Shown here: piece after piece, positions 18,792 to 26,628 of the stretch
Layout: the number at the start of each line of letters is the position of its first letter
Position numbering within the stretch: position 1 is the stretch's first letter
Assembly (NCBI RefSeq): GCF_963678545.1
Contig: NZ_OY782870.1
Coordinates: 248,001 to 312,000, forward strand
DNA from: an uncultured Methanomethylovorans sp.
Lineage (GTDB): Archaea; Halobacteriota; Methanosarcinia; Methanosarcinales; Methanosarcinaceae
Direction: 5' to 3'
DNA: 64,000 nt
Position numbers and translations under genes: made by a program
Notes under the pieces: model-generated
Told to the model about the DNA's origin: nothing
Seen by the model: only the letters and a program-made list of their open reading frames with translations
Database searches by the model: none

Positions 18792-18932
18792 TTATTTTGA
18801 GTCCTTGTAGGAAGCTGAAGATGAAAACTGTCCTGAGTTATTGGACAGGCTTTTCACCATATTCCATGTTAGCAGATTTAACTGCCTTTTATCAAGGACA
18901 TCATAATTTTTGAATCCGTACTTTTTACTCAC
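18792..18932 (-). CDS. 46-residue small protein preceding the ABC exporter
   Basis: Reading frame with a GTG start at 18932 and a strong GGAGGG 6 bp upstream (MSKKYGFKNYDVLDKRQL...). The sequence is hydrophilic, Lys-rich at the N-terminus and Ser/Asn-rich at the C-terminus, with no membrane segment, and I recognise no family. It is the first gene behind a good TATA element and ends 12 bp before the ATPase. It might be a regulatory leader, a secreted peptide or a fragment; the ribosome site and position argue that it is translated. Confidence 0.5.
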   Translation of the reverse strand: MSKKYGFKNYDVLDKRQLNLLTWNMVKSLSNNSGQFSSSASYKDSK

Positions 18933-18980
18933 TTTATCCCTCCAACAATGCACCATACCTGTAAAGTATTGCACATGTGA

Positions 18981-18996
18981 TATTTATATATATATG
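18981..18996 (-). promoter_or_regulatory. predicted TATA box of the ABC exporter operon
   Basis: TATTTATATATATATG-type A/T element, palindromic enough to work in either direction. On the minus strand it lies 49-64 bp upstream of the 46-codon reading frame. On the plus strand it would start transcription near 19010, at the edge of the structured region described below. Confidence 0.45.
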
Positions 18997-19029
18997 ATGA
19001 TTTGTTTTTATAGCACCTTTTTACCTGAT

Positions 19030-19170
19030 CCTCGTAAAGGAGGCATCCACAGGAGAGTGAGATGCCTCCTATTCACTCCTTTGTGTGGTAATCACACATA
19101 GGGAATGGGGATGTCTGTGTTGGGTGGTACGCTTGCCAGCATGTTCCTGGCAGCAAACCCCCCTTTTAGT
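19030..19170 (+). ncRNA. candidate structured non-coding RNA element
   Basis: The ~350-bp gap 18997-19344 has no convincing gene, but its left half is dense in inverted repeats: a perfect 10-bp stem AGGAGGCATC (19038-19047) / GATGCCTCCT (19061-19070); TGTGTG/CACACA (19082-19087 / 19093-19098); and TGCCAG/CTGGCA (19134-19139 / 19147-19152) flanked by GGGT and ACCCCCC. AGGAGAGTGA in the first loop can instead pair with TCACTCCT at 19073-19080, giving two alternative folds. CCCCCCTTTTA closes the block like a terminator. It matches no RNA family I can name. Transcribed strand is uncertain; the right half (19171-19344) is plain A/T-rich sequence. Confidence 0.4.
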
Positions 19171-19344
19171 ATTTTATAATAAAAACATACTTAGAGCTTA
19201 AAGAGAAGATAGAAATTGGTTTCAAAATAGAAACTTTTATACAGTATTTAGGGACAAAATAACCTTTAAAATGAGATAGAAATGCATTTAGAATCACTAT
19301 AAAGGATTACTCTGAGAAAATATCTCAAAAAAGAAGATTAGACC

Positions 19345-20295
19345 TTAAGACTGTTGATCTTGTTCAACAAGAAGTATAACGTTTCCTCTACCTCTTTTGA
19401 ACTTCTGGATCATGCCTCTCTTTTCAAGATCAAATAGCATGAGGCTTACTTTTCCCTCTGAATATTTTAGCTTGCCCCTTAAATCCTTTTGAGTCATTCG
19501 CCCTCCTTGAGAACGAATAATATCTAATATTTCCTGCAAATCAGAAGGTATTGGCCCTTTGGGGATATCATCCACAGTAGTTGTTTCGGCCTGTTCCGAC
19601 TCAGTAATGATAAATTCTGTAGAGTCATCATATGATTCTTCTGAATCCATTTCCACAGATTCCTCTGATCCCATTTCATGATTTTCTGAAGATGCTGTAA
19701 ACTGAACCGTCTTGGGAGTCAGAACAACATTCTCCTCGATCTTATCTTGTTTTACATTATGATGCTTTTCTACATGGGAAGTGGTTTTCGGACTTGCTAA
19801 ATGTCTGAAGATAATAAATACAACAAAAAGTATGAAAATTGTTATAACAAGAGTATCTGTTGAAATAAAACTGGTCTTACTTGCAGTCACATTCTGAGAA
19901 CTTACATACTGACCTGAAGACGATGAAATATTACTAGAAGCGTTAGTAGAAGACGTACCCTGGTAATATTCAGGGAACAGAAGGAGATCAAGCACATAGC
20001 TGCCTTCATCCGTAATATTCACGAAATCCTCGGCATAATAAGTAAGAGTACTATCCTTATAATAACTTGCTGTTATCTTATAGTTTCCGGGAGATAGTTC
20101 AAAGGAATAAGTTCCATATGTACACACCATAGACTGCAAGGGAGTGGAGTTCACTTCTACAATTACATTCTCCAGTGGTTGGAATGTATTCCATTCATAT
20201 ACCACTCCATGAATGGTAGCACCTGCGCTTGCCGTCATTAAAAATGGAAGGACGAGCAAGATGGCAAATATGATTCTGCGGGAAAATGCCTTCAT
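19345..20295 (-). CDS. membrane-tethered winged-helix transcriptional regulator with exported carboxypeptidase-regulatory-like domain
   Basis: 316 aa. Signal peptide/first helix (RRIIFAILLVLPFLMTASAGA), an extracytoplasmic beta-sandwich of the carboxypeptidase regulatory type (~27-110; GVVYEWNTFQPLENVIVEV, GTYSFELSPGNYKIT), a Ser/Asn-rich linker, a membrane helix (~145-163, LVITIFILFVVFIIF), an acidic cytoplasmic linker, and a C-terminal winged helix (~245-310; LQEILDIIRSQGGRMTQKDL, SEGKVSLMLFDLEKRGMI). This arrangement, with sensing outside and DNA binding inside, is common in Methanosarcinales. The ATG overlaps the upstream lipoprotein stop by 4 bp, so the two form a unit. Confidence 0.88.
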   Translation of the reverse strand: MKAFSRRIIFAILLVLPFLMTASAGATIHGVVYEWNTFQPLENVIVEVNSTPLQSMVCTYGTYSFELSPGNYKITASYYKDSTLTYYAEDFVNITDEGSYVLDLLLFPEYYQGTSSTNASSNISSSSGQYVSSQNVTASKTSFISTDTLVITIFILFVVFIIFRHLASPKTTSHVEKHHNVKQDKIEENVVLTPKTVQFTASSENHEMGSEESVEMDSEESYDDSTEFIITESEQAETTTVDDIPKGPIPSDLQEILDIIRSQGGRMTQKDLRGKLKYSEGKVSLMLFDLEKRGMIQKFKRGRGNVILLVEQDQQS

Positions 20296-21233
20296 TGAAC
20301 ACCAGTATAGATATAGGGGCTATTAATAGTTCTTCTTACTGTAGTCGTAGGTAGTTGCCATTGCATTTTGCTTGAACTATTATCCTTACATGTTATAGTA
20401 TAGGTACCGTTGCCAAAAAAGTCAACTGTGCCAGTTCCATTTACATCAATAGAGATTTCATTTGCTTCGATTATGAATGCCGATCTTTGTGCAGAGATAT
20501 CCACTTTAGTATCAATTAATTTGTAATATGATAAATGATCCTCACCTTTTTGAGACTCTTGATACTCATATTTCCCCACTATATTGAACGAATATTCTGG
20601 ATACTGTGGGAAGCTTATCATATAGAGAACTCCATTCCTTGCAGAAAAACTAACGTTTAAATCGCCAGCAAGTAGCACTCTACCATTTCCAATTGCAGAA
20701 AGTGTACAATTATTATCTAATTCAACATGTCCTGGGAGCATCTTTTTCATTTCATCGAAAATTTTGGATAAAACGGAATTAGATTGTTTTAAGCTCTCTC
20801 GAGACAATTGTAAGTATAAATCCTTATCCATTGCCTGGCAGTCCGGATCCGAACAGTTATCATGTCCATAATCTGCAAGTTCCCGATATGTTCTTGCACT
20901 GGCTATCAAAGCTTTGTATTCTTCCAACAAAGATTTAAGCCTTTGAACATCTTTTCCCTCTTCCTCAAAAATCAATATTTTAGAGTCTATATCTTCTGAA
21001 ATAACATCAGCTTCTAAAAGAATATTATTGAACTCTTCTTTTTCATCTCTTATAGCTGGATGAACATCATGATGTTCCGGCATTTTATTAAGAACACTAA
21101 GATATTGAGGAACAAGGCTGTAAACCACTTTAAAGCCAGGACCATTGTTCACTGAGGAGGACTTATCTGCACATCCACCTGCAATTGAAACTAAGATAAT
21201 TGTAAATATAAGCACTATAGCTTTGTTATTCAT
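20292..21233 (-). CDS. lipoprotein of unknown function
   Basis: 313 aa with a lipoprotein-like signal (VLIFTIILVSIAGGC; lipobox IAGGC, Cys ~21). The N-terminal half is helical (KEEFNNILLEADVISEDIDSKI...RLKSLLEEYKALI), including a small CSDPDCQ motif; the C-terminal half is predicted beta-rich (GRVLLAGDLNVSF, NEISIDVNGTGTVDFFGNG). No family recognised. It is co-expressed with the tethered regulator by a 4-bp overlap and may be its extracytoplasmic partner. Confidence 0.7.
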   Translation of the reverse strand: MNNKAIVLIFTIILVSIAGGCADKSSSVNNGPGFKVVYSLVPQYLSVLNKMPEHHDVHPAIRDEKEEFNNILLEADVISEDIDSKILIFEEEGKDVQRLKSLLEEYKALIASARTYRELADYGHDNCSDPDCQAMDKDLYLQLSRESLKQSNSVLSKIFDEMKKMLPGHVELDNNCTLSAIGNGRVLLAGDLNVSFSARNGVLYMISFPQYPEYSFNIVGKYEYQESQKGEDHLSYYKLIDTKVDISAQRSAFIIEANEISIDVNGTGTVDFFGNGTYTITCKDNSSSKMQWQLPTTTVRRTINSPYIYTGVQ

Positions 21234-21289
21234 GTACTTCTATACCTATATTTTTTTTAGTCTGATCGTGTTCTGTCCCATCTGGAACG

Positions 21290-21305
21290 CTGTGAATTAT
21301 CACAG
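21290..21305. promoter_or_regulatory. 16-bp palindrome at the lipoprotein/regulator promoter
   Basis: CTGTGAATTATCACAG: perfect 6-bp arms with a 4-bp spacer. It lies 28-43 bp downstream of a minus-strand TATA element (21333-21342), that is at the predicted start site of the lipoprotein-regulator transcript, where a repressor would bind. Autoregulation by the downstream winged-helix protein is a natural guess. Confidence 0.35.
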
Positions 21306-21332
21306 TACACCAGTCAATAAAGGCATTGAACA

Positions 21333-21342
21333 ATATAAATAT
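21333..21342 (-). promoter_or_regulatory. predicted TATA box of the lipoprotein-regulator operon
   Basis: Minus strand ATATTTATAT, about 100 bp upstream of the lipoprotein ATG. The remainder of the 21234-21796 gap is A/T-rich, with no further gene or strong structure that I can see apart from a weak TATA-like CTTATATG near 21719 that could serve the next plus-strand gene. Confidence 0.4.
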
Positions 21343-21796
21343 GCTTGACAAACTTGCACGTAACTGATATAATAGAAAACAGATATACTATTATTTATAC
21401 TTTTTTTGAAGAGATGAAGCTTTATATCAGACTTATTTGAAGAAGAATTGATTGGGAAAAGATAGATTGGTAATTACAGTATTAAAACTACCAATTAAAA
21501 CTATTAAGCTTAGAAAGGTACACATTAGTTCCTAAAAAGAATCTCATTCATCCAATTTAGAAATATTTTGTACTGATGAATAATTGATTGTTCATTATCC
21601 AATTCTTGATAGGACTACATGAAAAAAGGATAATAAAGGTACTTTGAGTAATGAAAACTCAAATAAATCTTTCTTTTTAAAAATTAAACCTTATTTATCC
21701 TTTGATTACTAAGTATCCTTATATGATTCACAGCGAATTCAGCAATTATGCCAACAGATACGCTGGTTGGACACAAAGAATTAGGAGGAAAATAAT

Positions 21797-22861
21797 ACGA
21801 AAAAAAAATTAATAAAATCTATAGCTGTCCTTTCAGTAGCTATAATGGTTGTATGTATGGTACCAGCCACATTAGCTGCACAGGATAACAGTCAGCAACA
21901 AAAAATGTATGAAACAATGCATGGCGAGAAGATAAATACCAGAGATCCAGCAGGATTTTCCCTTGATAATGAAACATTTGAATCACAGAAAGAAAGAATG
22001 CTCGAACAAATTAATGATACGATCTCAAAGATAGAAACAGGAGAGATCAATAATGAGAACATCACGGCAGAAATGCTAGATAACGCAACTACTCAGCTGG
22101 AAGATGCAAAAACAATAGTGGAAAATGCAGGAGACATAACTGAGCTGAACGAAGCAAGAGAACTTGTACACTCAGCAATGGAGACTATTGGATTAGCACC
22201 CGTAAAGATGATGGATAGACAAGGAGCTCCAGAAGAGGAATCATTTGACACAGAGCAGGAAAGAATGCTGGGACAAATAAACGATACCATCTCATTCATA
22301 TCATTAATAGATTCAGGAGAGATCGACGATGAGAACATTACTGCAGAAATGATGGATAACGCAACTACTCAGCTGGAAGATGCAAAAACAATAGTGCAGA
22401 ATGCAGAAAATGTAGAAGATCTAAAGGAAGCAAGAGAACTAATCCATTCAGCAATAGAGACACTTGGAATGGGGCCTGTCATGATGGGCAAGCCAGATGC
22501 TTTGCAAGACGACAAAACTTTTGAGACAGAACAGGAAAGAATGCTGGAACAAGTGAATAATACCATCTCAAAAATAAAGTCTGACATAGAGAACATAGAT
22601 GAGCTGGACAACAAAAACATCACAGAAGATATGTTAACCACTGCACTTACAGAGCTTGAGGAAGCAAAGACACTCATCACGAATGCAGAAGATGAGAAAG
22701 ATCTGAAAGAGGCAATGGAGCAGATGCACTCAGCTATGGAAGAACTTGGAATTGGACCAGTAAATGAGAGAGGAATGGAACCTGGACAAAAGGGAAAAAC
22801 AGGAACTTCTCCTGGAAATGAATCTTCCAATGCTTTATATCCAAGAGAGTTTACCAGATAA
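21797..22861 (+). CDS. secreted protein with three ~85-residue helical repeats; probable ACG start
   Basis: The frame needs a start near 21797: residues encoded from there (KKKLIKSIAVLSVAIMVVCMVPATLAAQ) are a textbook signal peptide, an in-frame stop lies at 21782, and GGAGG is placed 8 bp before an ACG codon at 21797. The first ATG (21845) would cut the signal peptide. The mature protein holds three repeats (about residues 55-140, 141-225, 230-310), each with a QERMLxQINxTISKI helix, ENITAEMLDNATTQLEDAKT, and LxEARELxHSAMETLGxGPV. Asn-X-Ser/Thr sites recur. No family recognised; it ends in a Gly/Ser-rich tail and a clear terminator. Confidence 0.75.
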   Translation, partial: TKKKLIKSIAVLSVAIMVVCMVPATLAAQDNSQQQKMYETMHGEKINTRDPAGFSLDNETFESQKERMLEQINDTISKIETGEINNENITAEMLDNATTQLEDAKTIVENAGDITELNEARELVHSAMETIGLAPVKMMDRQGAPEEESFDTEQERMLGQINDTISFISLIDSGEIDDENITAEMMDNATTQLEDAKTIVQNAENVEDLKEARELIHSAIETLGMGPVMMGKPDALQDDKTFETEQERMLEQVNNTISKIKSDIENIDELDNKNITEDMLTTALTELEEAKTLITNAEDEKDLKEAMEQMHSAMEELGIGPVNERGMEPGQKGKTGTSPGNESSNALYPREFTR

Positions 22862-22881
22862 AACCGAATGAGTTTTTGCGG

Positions 22882-22903
22882 GGATGCCCTCACTAGGGCA
22901 TCC
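22882..22903 (+). terminator. terminator hairpin after the repeat protein
   Basis: GGATGCCCT, loop CACT, AGGGCATCC: 9-bp perfect G/C-rich stem 21 bp after the stop codon. Confidence 0.65.
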
Positions 22904-22908
22904 ATACC

Positions 22909-22921
22909 ACCTATAAATAAA
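22909..22921 (+). promoter_or_regulatory. predicted TATA box of the hexapeptide acyltransferase gene
   Basis: ACCTATAAATAAA, about 50 bp upstream of the ATG at 22972. Confidence 0.45.
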
Positions 22922-22971
22922 TTGTTAAAAAGAACAGAAATATATCAAATCCTCATAAAAGTGGTGGGAAA

Positions 22972-23571
22972 ATGGGATTTACAACTATTTTTAAAATAGC
23001 ATCTTCTGCTAGAGCATTTTGCAGAGTGAACATAAGGAGTTTAATGTTCCGAAAAAAGATGATGTTAGAGAAAAATGTTTTCATTGGAAGGAATGTGCTC
23101 ATAGATCCGGGATATAGTTCGTTGATCTCTATTGGTAATAATTCTGTTATATCGTATGGTACTATCATTTTAGCACATGATGGCAGTCTTAGAAAATATA
23201 CAGGTTACACAAAGATAGGCAAAGTTTCCATTGGTTCTGACACTTTCATTGGCGCAGGAAGTGTAATTATGCCTGATGTTAGCATAGGCAATAATGTGAT
23301 CATTGGTTCAGGAAGTGTTGTTACGAAAAATATTCCAGATAATTCGGTTGCTGTAGGCAATCCTGCCGTCGTAGTTGATTCTGTTTCCAGACTTGTGAAT
23401 AAACATATAGTAAATATGAATAATTATCCAGTTTATGAAAAGATGACAAAACAAGATGCGAGAATAATGGAAGACGAATGGAAAGAAGGGCATGCATACA
23501 TTCGCACTTATTTTGAAACACCTTTAAGTTCAGTGAAAGAAGTGAATGAAATTACTAATAAAATGATGTAA
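22972..23571 (+). CDS. left-handed beta-helix (hexapeptide repeat) O-acyltransferase
   Basis: 199 aa. Successive hexapeptide turns are visible from about residue 38 to 135 (VFIGRNVLIDPG, ISIGNNSVISYGTIILAHDG, VSIGSDTFIGAGSVIMPDVSIGNNVIIGSGSVVTKNIP), ending in the VAVGNPAVVV closing motif of the CatB/NodL/WbbJ group. The His in ILAHDG is the likely catalytic base. The acceptor is probably a sugar or cell-surface glycan, but this is not determined by the sequence. Single gene with its own promoter and terminator. Confidence 0.88.
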   Translation: MGFTTIFKIASSARAFCRVNIRSLMFRKKMMLEKNVFIGRNVLIDPGYSSLISIGNNSVISYGTIILAHDGSLRKYTGYTKIGKVSIGSDTFIGAGSVIMPDVSIGNNVIIGSGSVVTKNIPDNSVAVGNPAVVVDSVSRLVNKHIVNMNNYPVYEKMTKQDARIMEDEWKEGHAYIRTYFETPLSSVKEVNEITNKMM

Positions 23572-23627
23572 GCCACTATTACAATAGCTTCGTAGAAATG
23601 CTCAGATCATGCAAGAATTCAAATGAG

Positions 23628-23657
23628 AACAAGAGAAGCCTGATCAAACCTCTTGTT
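23628..23657 (+). terminator. terminator hairpin after the acyltransferase
   Basis: AACAAGAG (23628-23635) / CTCTTGTT (23650-23657) with a 14-base loop, followed by TTAAG. Confidence 0.5.
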
Positions 23658-23843
23658 TTAAGATTCGAAGATTTTCGAGGCAGTGCATCTGGCTGAAAAG
23701 AATGCTAATGACTGATTATTTGAGTGAATTATTCGTCCAAATTCTTAATGTAGTTTGTAAATATATTGAGAGAATAATTATATCTCCCTTCGGAATAATA
23801 TATCGAAAGTCAGCGCGGTATATACTGCTGGACAGGAGATTCA

Positions 23844-25172
23844 ATGATAGTTAGGAACGAAAATGATGTTTTGAAAGCCATTGAAGAGCACAATGTAAAG
23901 TTCATACGGCTGCAGTTTACAGACATACAGGGCGTAGTCAAAGATGTGGAAATACCTGTGAAACAGATAGGAAAAGCTCTGACCACAGGCATCAGCTTTG
24001 ATGGTTCATCCATAGAAGGATTTGTAAGGATATACGAATCCGACATGCTGCTTAAACCCGATGTAACTACATTCGCGCTACTGCCCTGGAATAACGGTAA
24101 AGGGCAGGTCGCACGCATTATATGTGATGTTTATCAGCCAAATGGTGAACCTTTCAAAGGTGATCCTCGCTATGTGCTGAGAAAAATGACAGAAAAAGCT
24201 GCAGAGATGGGTTTTACTTTGAATGTAGGACCTGAGATGGAGTTTTTCCTATTTGAAAGAGAAAATGGTAATGCTACTACCATACCCCATGATTATGGAA
24301 GCTATTTTGAATTTGCACCTACAGATATTGCTGAGGATATAAGGCGTGAAATAGTACTTGCACTTATGGACCTCAACTTTGAGATTGAAGCTTCTCATCA
24401 CGAAGTGGCCTTTGGACAACATGAGATCGACTTCAAATATGGTGATGCATTGACCATGGCTGATAATGTGGTTACATTCAAATATGTAGCACGGACTATC
24501 GCGAAGTTAAATGGCCTGCATGCAACTTTTATGCCTAAACCCATAGCTACTGTCAATGGCTCGGGCATGCACGTCAATTTATCCCTTTCCAAAGATGGAA
24601 AGAACGCTTTCTACGACCCTGATGCAGAGATGCAGATAAGCGACACTGCAAGGTATTTCATCGCTGGTGTTCTGAACCATGTCAAAGCTATAACATGTAT
24701 AGCAAACCCTATTGTGAACTCGTATAAACGGATAATACCAGGCTATGAAGCACCGGTATACATTGCATGGTCTGGCGCTAATCGTAGTTCCCTTATACGC
24801 ATACCTGCTCCAAGGGGAAACAGCACCCGCGTGGAATTGAGAAGTCCGGACCCATCATGTAACCCATACCTTACTTTTGCCGCTATATTGGCAGCAGGTC
24901 TTGAAGGCATTAAGAATAAAACTGCACCAAAGCACATGGTAGATTTTAATATTTTTGATCTGAGCGTCAAAGAACGTGCAGAACAGGGTATCGAAAGCCT
25001 GCCTGGAACTCTGTTTGAGAGTGCAAATTACCTAGAACAGGATGAACTCCTCAAAATGGTATTGGGCACACATGTACATGATAATATATTAAAGATTGCA
25101 AGAGCAGAATGGGATGCATATAAAGTCCAGGTACACGACTGGGAGATAGAAAGGTATCTAAACAGAACGTAA
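23844..25172 (+). CDS. glnA: glutamine synthetase type I (first paralogue)
   Basis: 442-residue GlnA, ATP-dependent synthesis of glutamine from glutamate and ammonium. Signature blocks: FDGSSIEGF, GPEMEFFLF (metal-binding Glu), SHHEVAFGQHEIDF, NGSGMHVN (substrate His), NRSSLIRIPAPRG. The length and the absence of a Tyr adenylylation site place it in the GSI-alpha group, in which the Arg of SIEGFVRI is associated with feedback inhibition. SD GGAG sits 7-8 bp before the ATG; a TATA-like AATAATATAT at 23794-23803 predicts a short leader. A second, more conventional copy is at 30127-31464. Confidence 0.97.
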   Translation: MIVRNENDVLKAIEEHNVKFIRLQFTDIQGVVKDVEIPVKQIGKALTTGISFDGSSIEGFVRIYESDMLLKPDVTTFALLPWNNGKGQVARIICDVYQPNGEPFKGDPRYVLRKMTEKAAEMGFTLNVGPEMEFFLFERENGNATTIPHDYGSYFEFAPTDIAEDIRREIVLALMDLNFEIEASHHEVAFGQHEIDFKYGDALTMADNVVTFKYVARTIAKLNGLHATFMPKPIATVNGSGMHVNLSLSKDGKNAFYDPDAEMQISDTARYFIAGVLNHVKAITCIANPIVNSYKRIIPGYEAPVYIAWSGANRSSLIRIPAPRGNSTRVELRSPDPSCNPYLTFAAILAAGLEGIKNKTAPKHMVDFNIFDLSVKERAEQGIESLPGTLFESANYLEQDELLKMVLGTHVHDNILKIARAEWDAYKVQVHDWEIERYLNRT

Positions 25173-25178
25173 CAGTAC

Positions 25179-25412
25179 ATGAAAATAAAAGTACGAGAAG
25201 CTGGGCAGGAGGATTACTCCCCTCTCTGCCAGTTCATAGAACTTGTGGACAATGATTTTTATCCCCCTCTTAGTATGAGAGGCAATAGCATAGCACAAAG
25301 GGTGTGGGAATGCCTTTCCGGACCAGATTCATATTACATGATTGCAGAAGATGATACTTGTATAGAACATCCGACAGACAAGATTTTGGGAGTGATTGGC
25401 TGTAGTAGATAG
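25179..25412 (+). pseudogene. truncated GNAT-like acetyltransferase fragment
   Basis: 77 codons starting 6 bp after glnA. The sequence resembles the N-terminal third of a GNAT enzyme (KVREAGQEDYSPLCQFIELVDNDFYPPL...YYMIAEDD...ILGVIGCSR), then stops exactly where the acetyl-CoA-binding core should begin. A shifted frame carries on for about 18 codons (VVDRGNRVDTIHYRKTTV) before stopping, consistent with a decayed gene. It could also be a genuine small protein; no matching remnant of motif A is seen. Confidence 0.5.
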
Positions 25413-25531
25413 AGGTAATAGAGTTGATACTATTCATTACAGGAAAACAACTGTCTAAAAAAGAAGAATAACAGCGACAACTTTATCCCACAAGCTGTCT
25501 TATCCCAATGGCTGCATTAAAATTGGATATA

Positions 25532-25580
25532 CGGTGTCTATCAGCATGGTTAGGAACGACGAGGAAGTGGATAGACACCG
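25532..25580. terminator. 11-bp perfect hairpin between convergent glnA and glutamate synthase operons
   Basis: CGGTGTCTATC (25532-25542) and GATAGACACCG (25570-25580) pair perfectly around a 27-base loop. It lies 18 bp beyond the stop of the convergent minus-strand gene and about 120 bp after the GNAT fragment, suitable as a two-way terminator. T-runs are weak on both strands, so a small RNA or processing element is an alternative. Confidence 0.5.
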
Positions 25581-25597
25581 CGACCATAAAAGTGATG

Positions 25598-26623
25598 TTA
25601 TTGCTTTTTCTCCTGCTTTCTTGCAATTTTGCGAGTTGAGAGTTTCTCTATAGCCTGCATGTCCACATCTGAGCCTTTTGAAAGCAAACCATTCTCGATC
25701 GCATTTTCTACAACTGCCTTTCCTGCAGGACTGCGTATGATGACTGTAGTATAGCCTTTGAGACTGCCTACAGAACCTGCAGAAATATCAGAACCAATTG
25801 CAGTGAAGTCAGTGCATACCCTGCAACCCGGCCTGACACATTCATCAATGTCCTTTAAGGATATCACTGTAAGACTACCATCTCTCATGGTGATCTCAAG
25901 CTTACCTTTGACATCGAAATGAACAATGTCCATGGGTTCGATACTGCGTTCTTTGATAAGCTTGCCTTCTACAAGTTTTTCATAATCGAAGGTCTCCGTA
26001 CAGAACAAGCCGACTACTAAACGAATGGAGCGCTTAAATGGCCTAAGCAGGTCATGATCACTATCAAGCATCTTTCTGACAGCCTGAACAACGCATGGCA
26101 CACCCACTATTGCAACACTTCTATACTTGCGGGTAACGACAGCCTCTTTCAGAGAAGATACCAGTGGTACCCACCAGTTATAGCGACTTCCTGCCTGACT
26201 AATGAGAGCATCTTCAGATGTGATAACAGTAGACGATGGTTTAAGTGTCCATTGATCTTCTTTCACTGTGACAACTGCGTCGATCAGCCCTTGTTCAAGG
26301 GCATTCACGAGGATAGCTGTAACAGCTCCACCGCTCTGCTTCCCTGGGATAGGGAAATCTGCTTTTGCAGAAAAGATATCAATATATTCACCGAACACTT
26401 CAGTTGGTGCAGGGTCCAGCCTTGGGCAGGTTGCGTAACATGCACCGCATGGAACTCCGTCAACAACTTCTTTACAGTACCCGTTGTTAAAGGGGCTTGT
26501 AGATTCGTCCCCTGTTTTAAAATAAATGGCATCTGCAGGACACACTGCCACACATGCACCGCATGCTGCACATATCCCTGTATCCCATACTTCAGCCTTA
26601 AGATCAAGATAATTTTTGCCCAT
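25598..26623 (-). CDS. F420-binding FrhB/FpoF-like subunit of glutamate synthase
   Basis: 341 aa. The N-terminus carries ferredoxin-type clusters (CAACGACVAVCP and CGACYATCP), followed by the FrhB/FdhB/FpoF domain that binds FAD and coenzyme F420 (SGGAVTAILVNALEQGLIDAVV, GVPCVVQAVRKM, GLFCTETFDYEKL, DECVRPGCRVCTDF). It is the last gene of an operon with three glutamate synthase parts and lies 5 bp after gltB3, taking the place of the usual NADPH-dependent GltD. I infer that reduced F420 (or ferredoxin) feeds the glutamate synthase through this subunit. FpoF itself is excluded by context. Confidence 0.88.
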   Translation of the reverse strand: MGKNYLDLKAEVWDTGICAACGACVAVCPADAIYFKTGDESTSPFNNGYCKEVVDGVPCGACYATCPRLDPAPTEVFGEYIDIFSAKADFPIPGKQSGGAVTAILVNALEQGLIDAVVTVKEDQWTLKPSSTVITSEDALISQAGSRYNWWVPLVSSLKEAVVTRKYRSVAIVGVPCVVQAVRKMLDSDHDLLRPFKRSIRLVVGLFCTETFDYEKLVEGKLIKERSIEPMDIVHFDVKGKLEITMRDGSLTVISLKDIDECVRPGCRVCTDFTAIGSDISAGSVGSLKGYTTVIIRSPAGKAVVENAIENGLLSKGSDVDMQAIEKLSTRKIARKQEKKQ

Positions 26624-26628
26624 TTATA

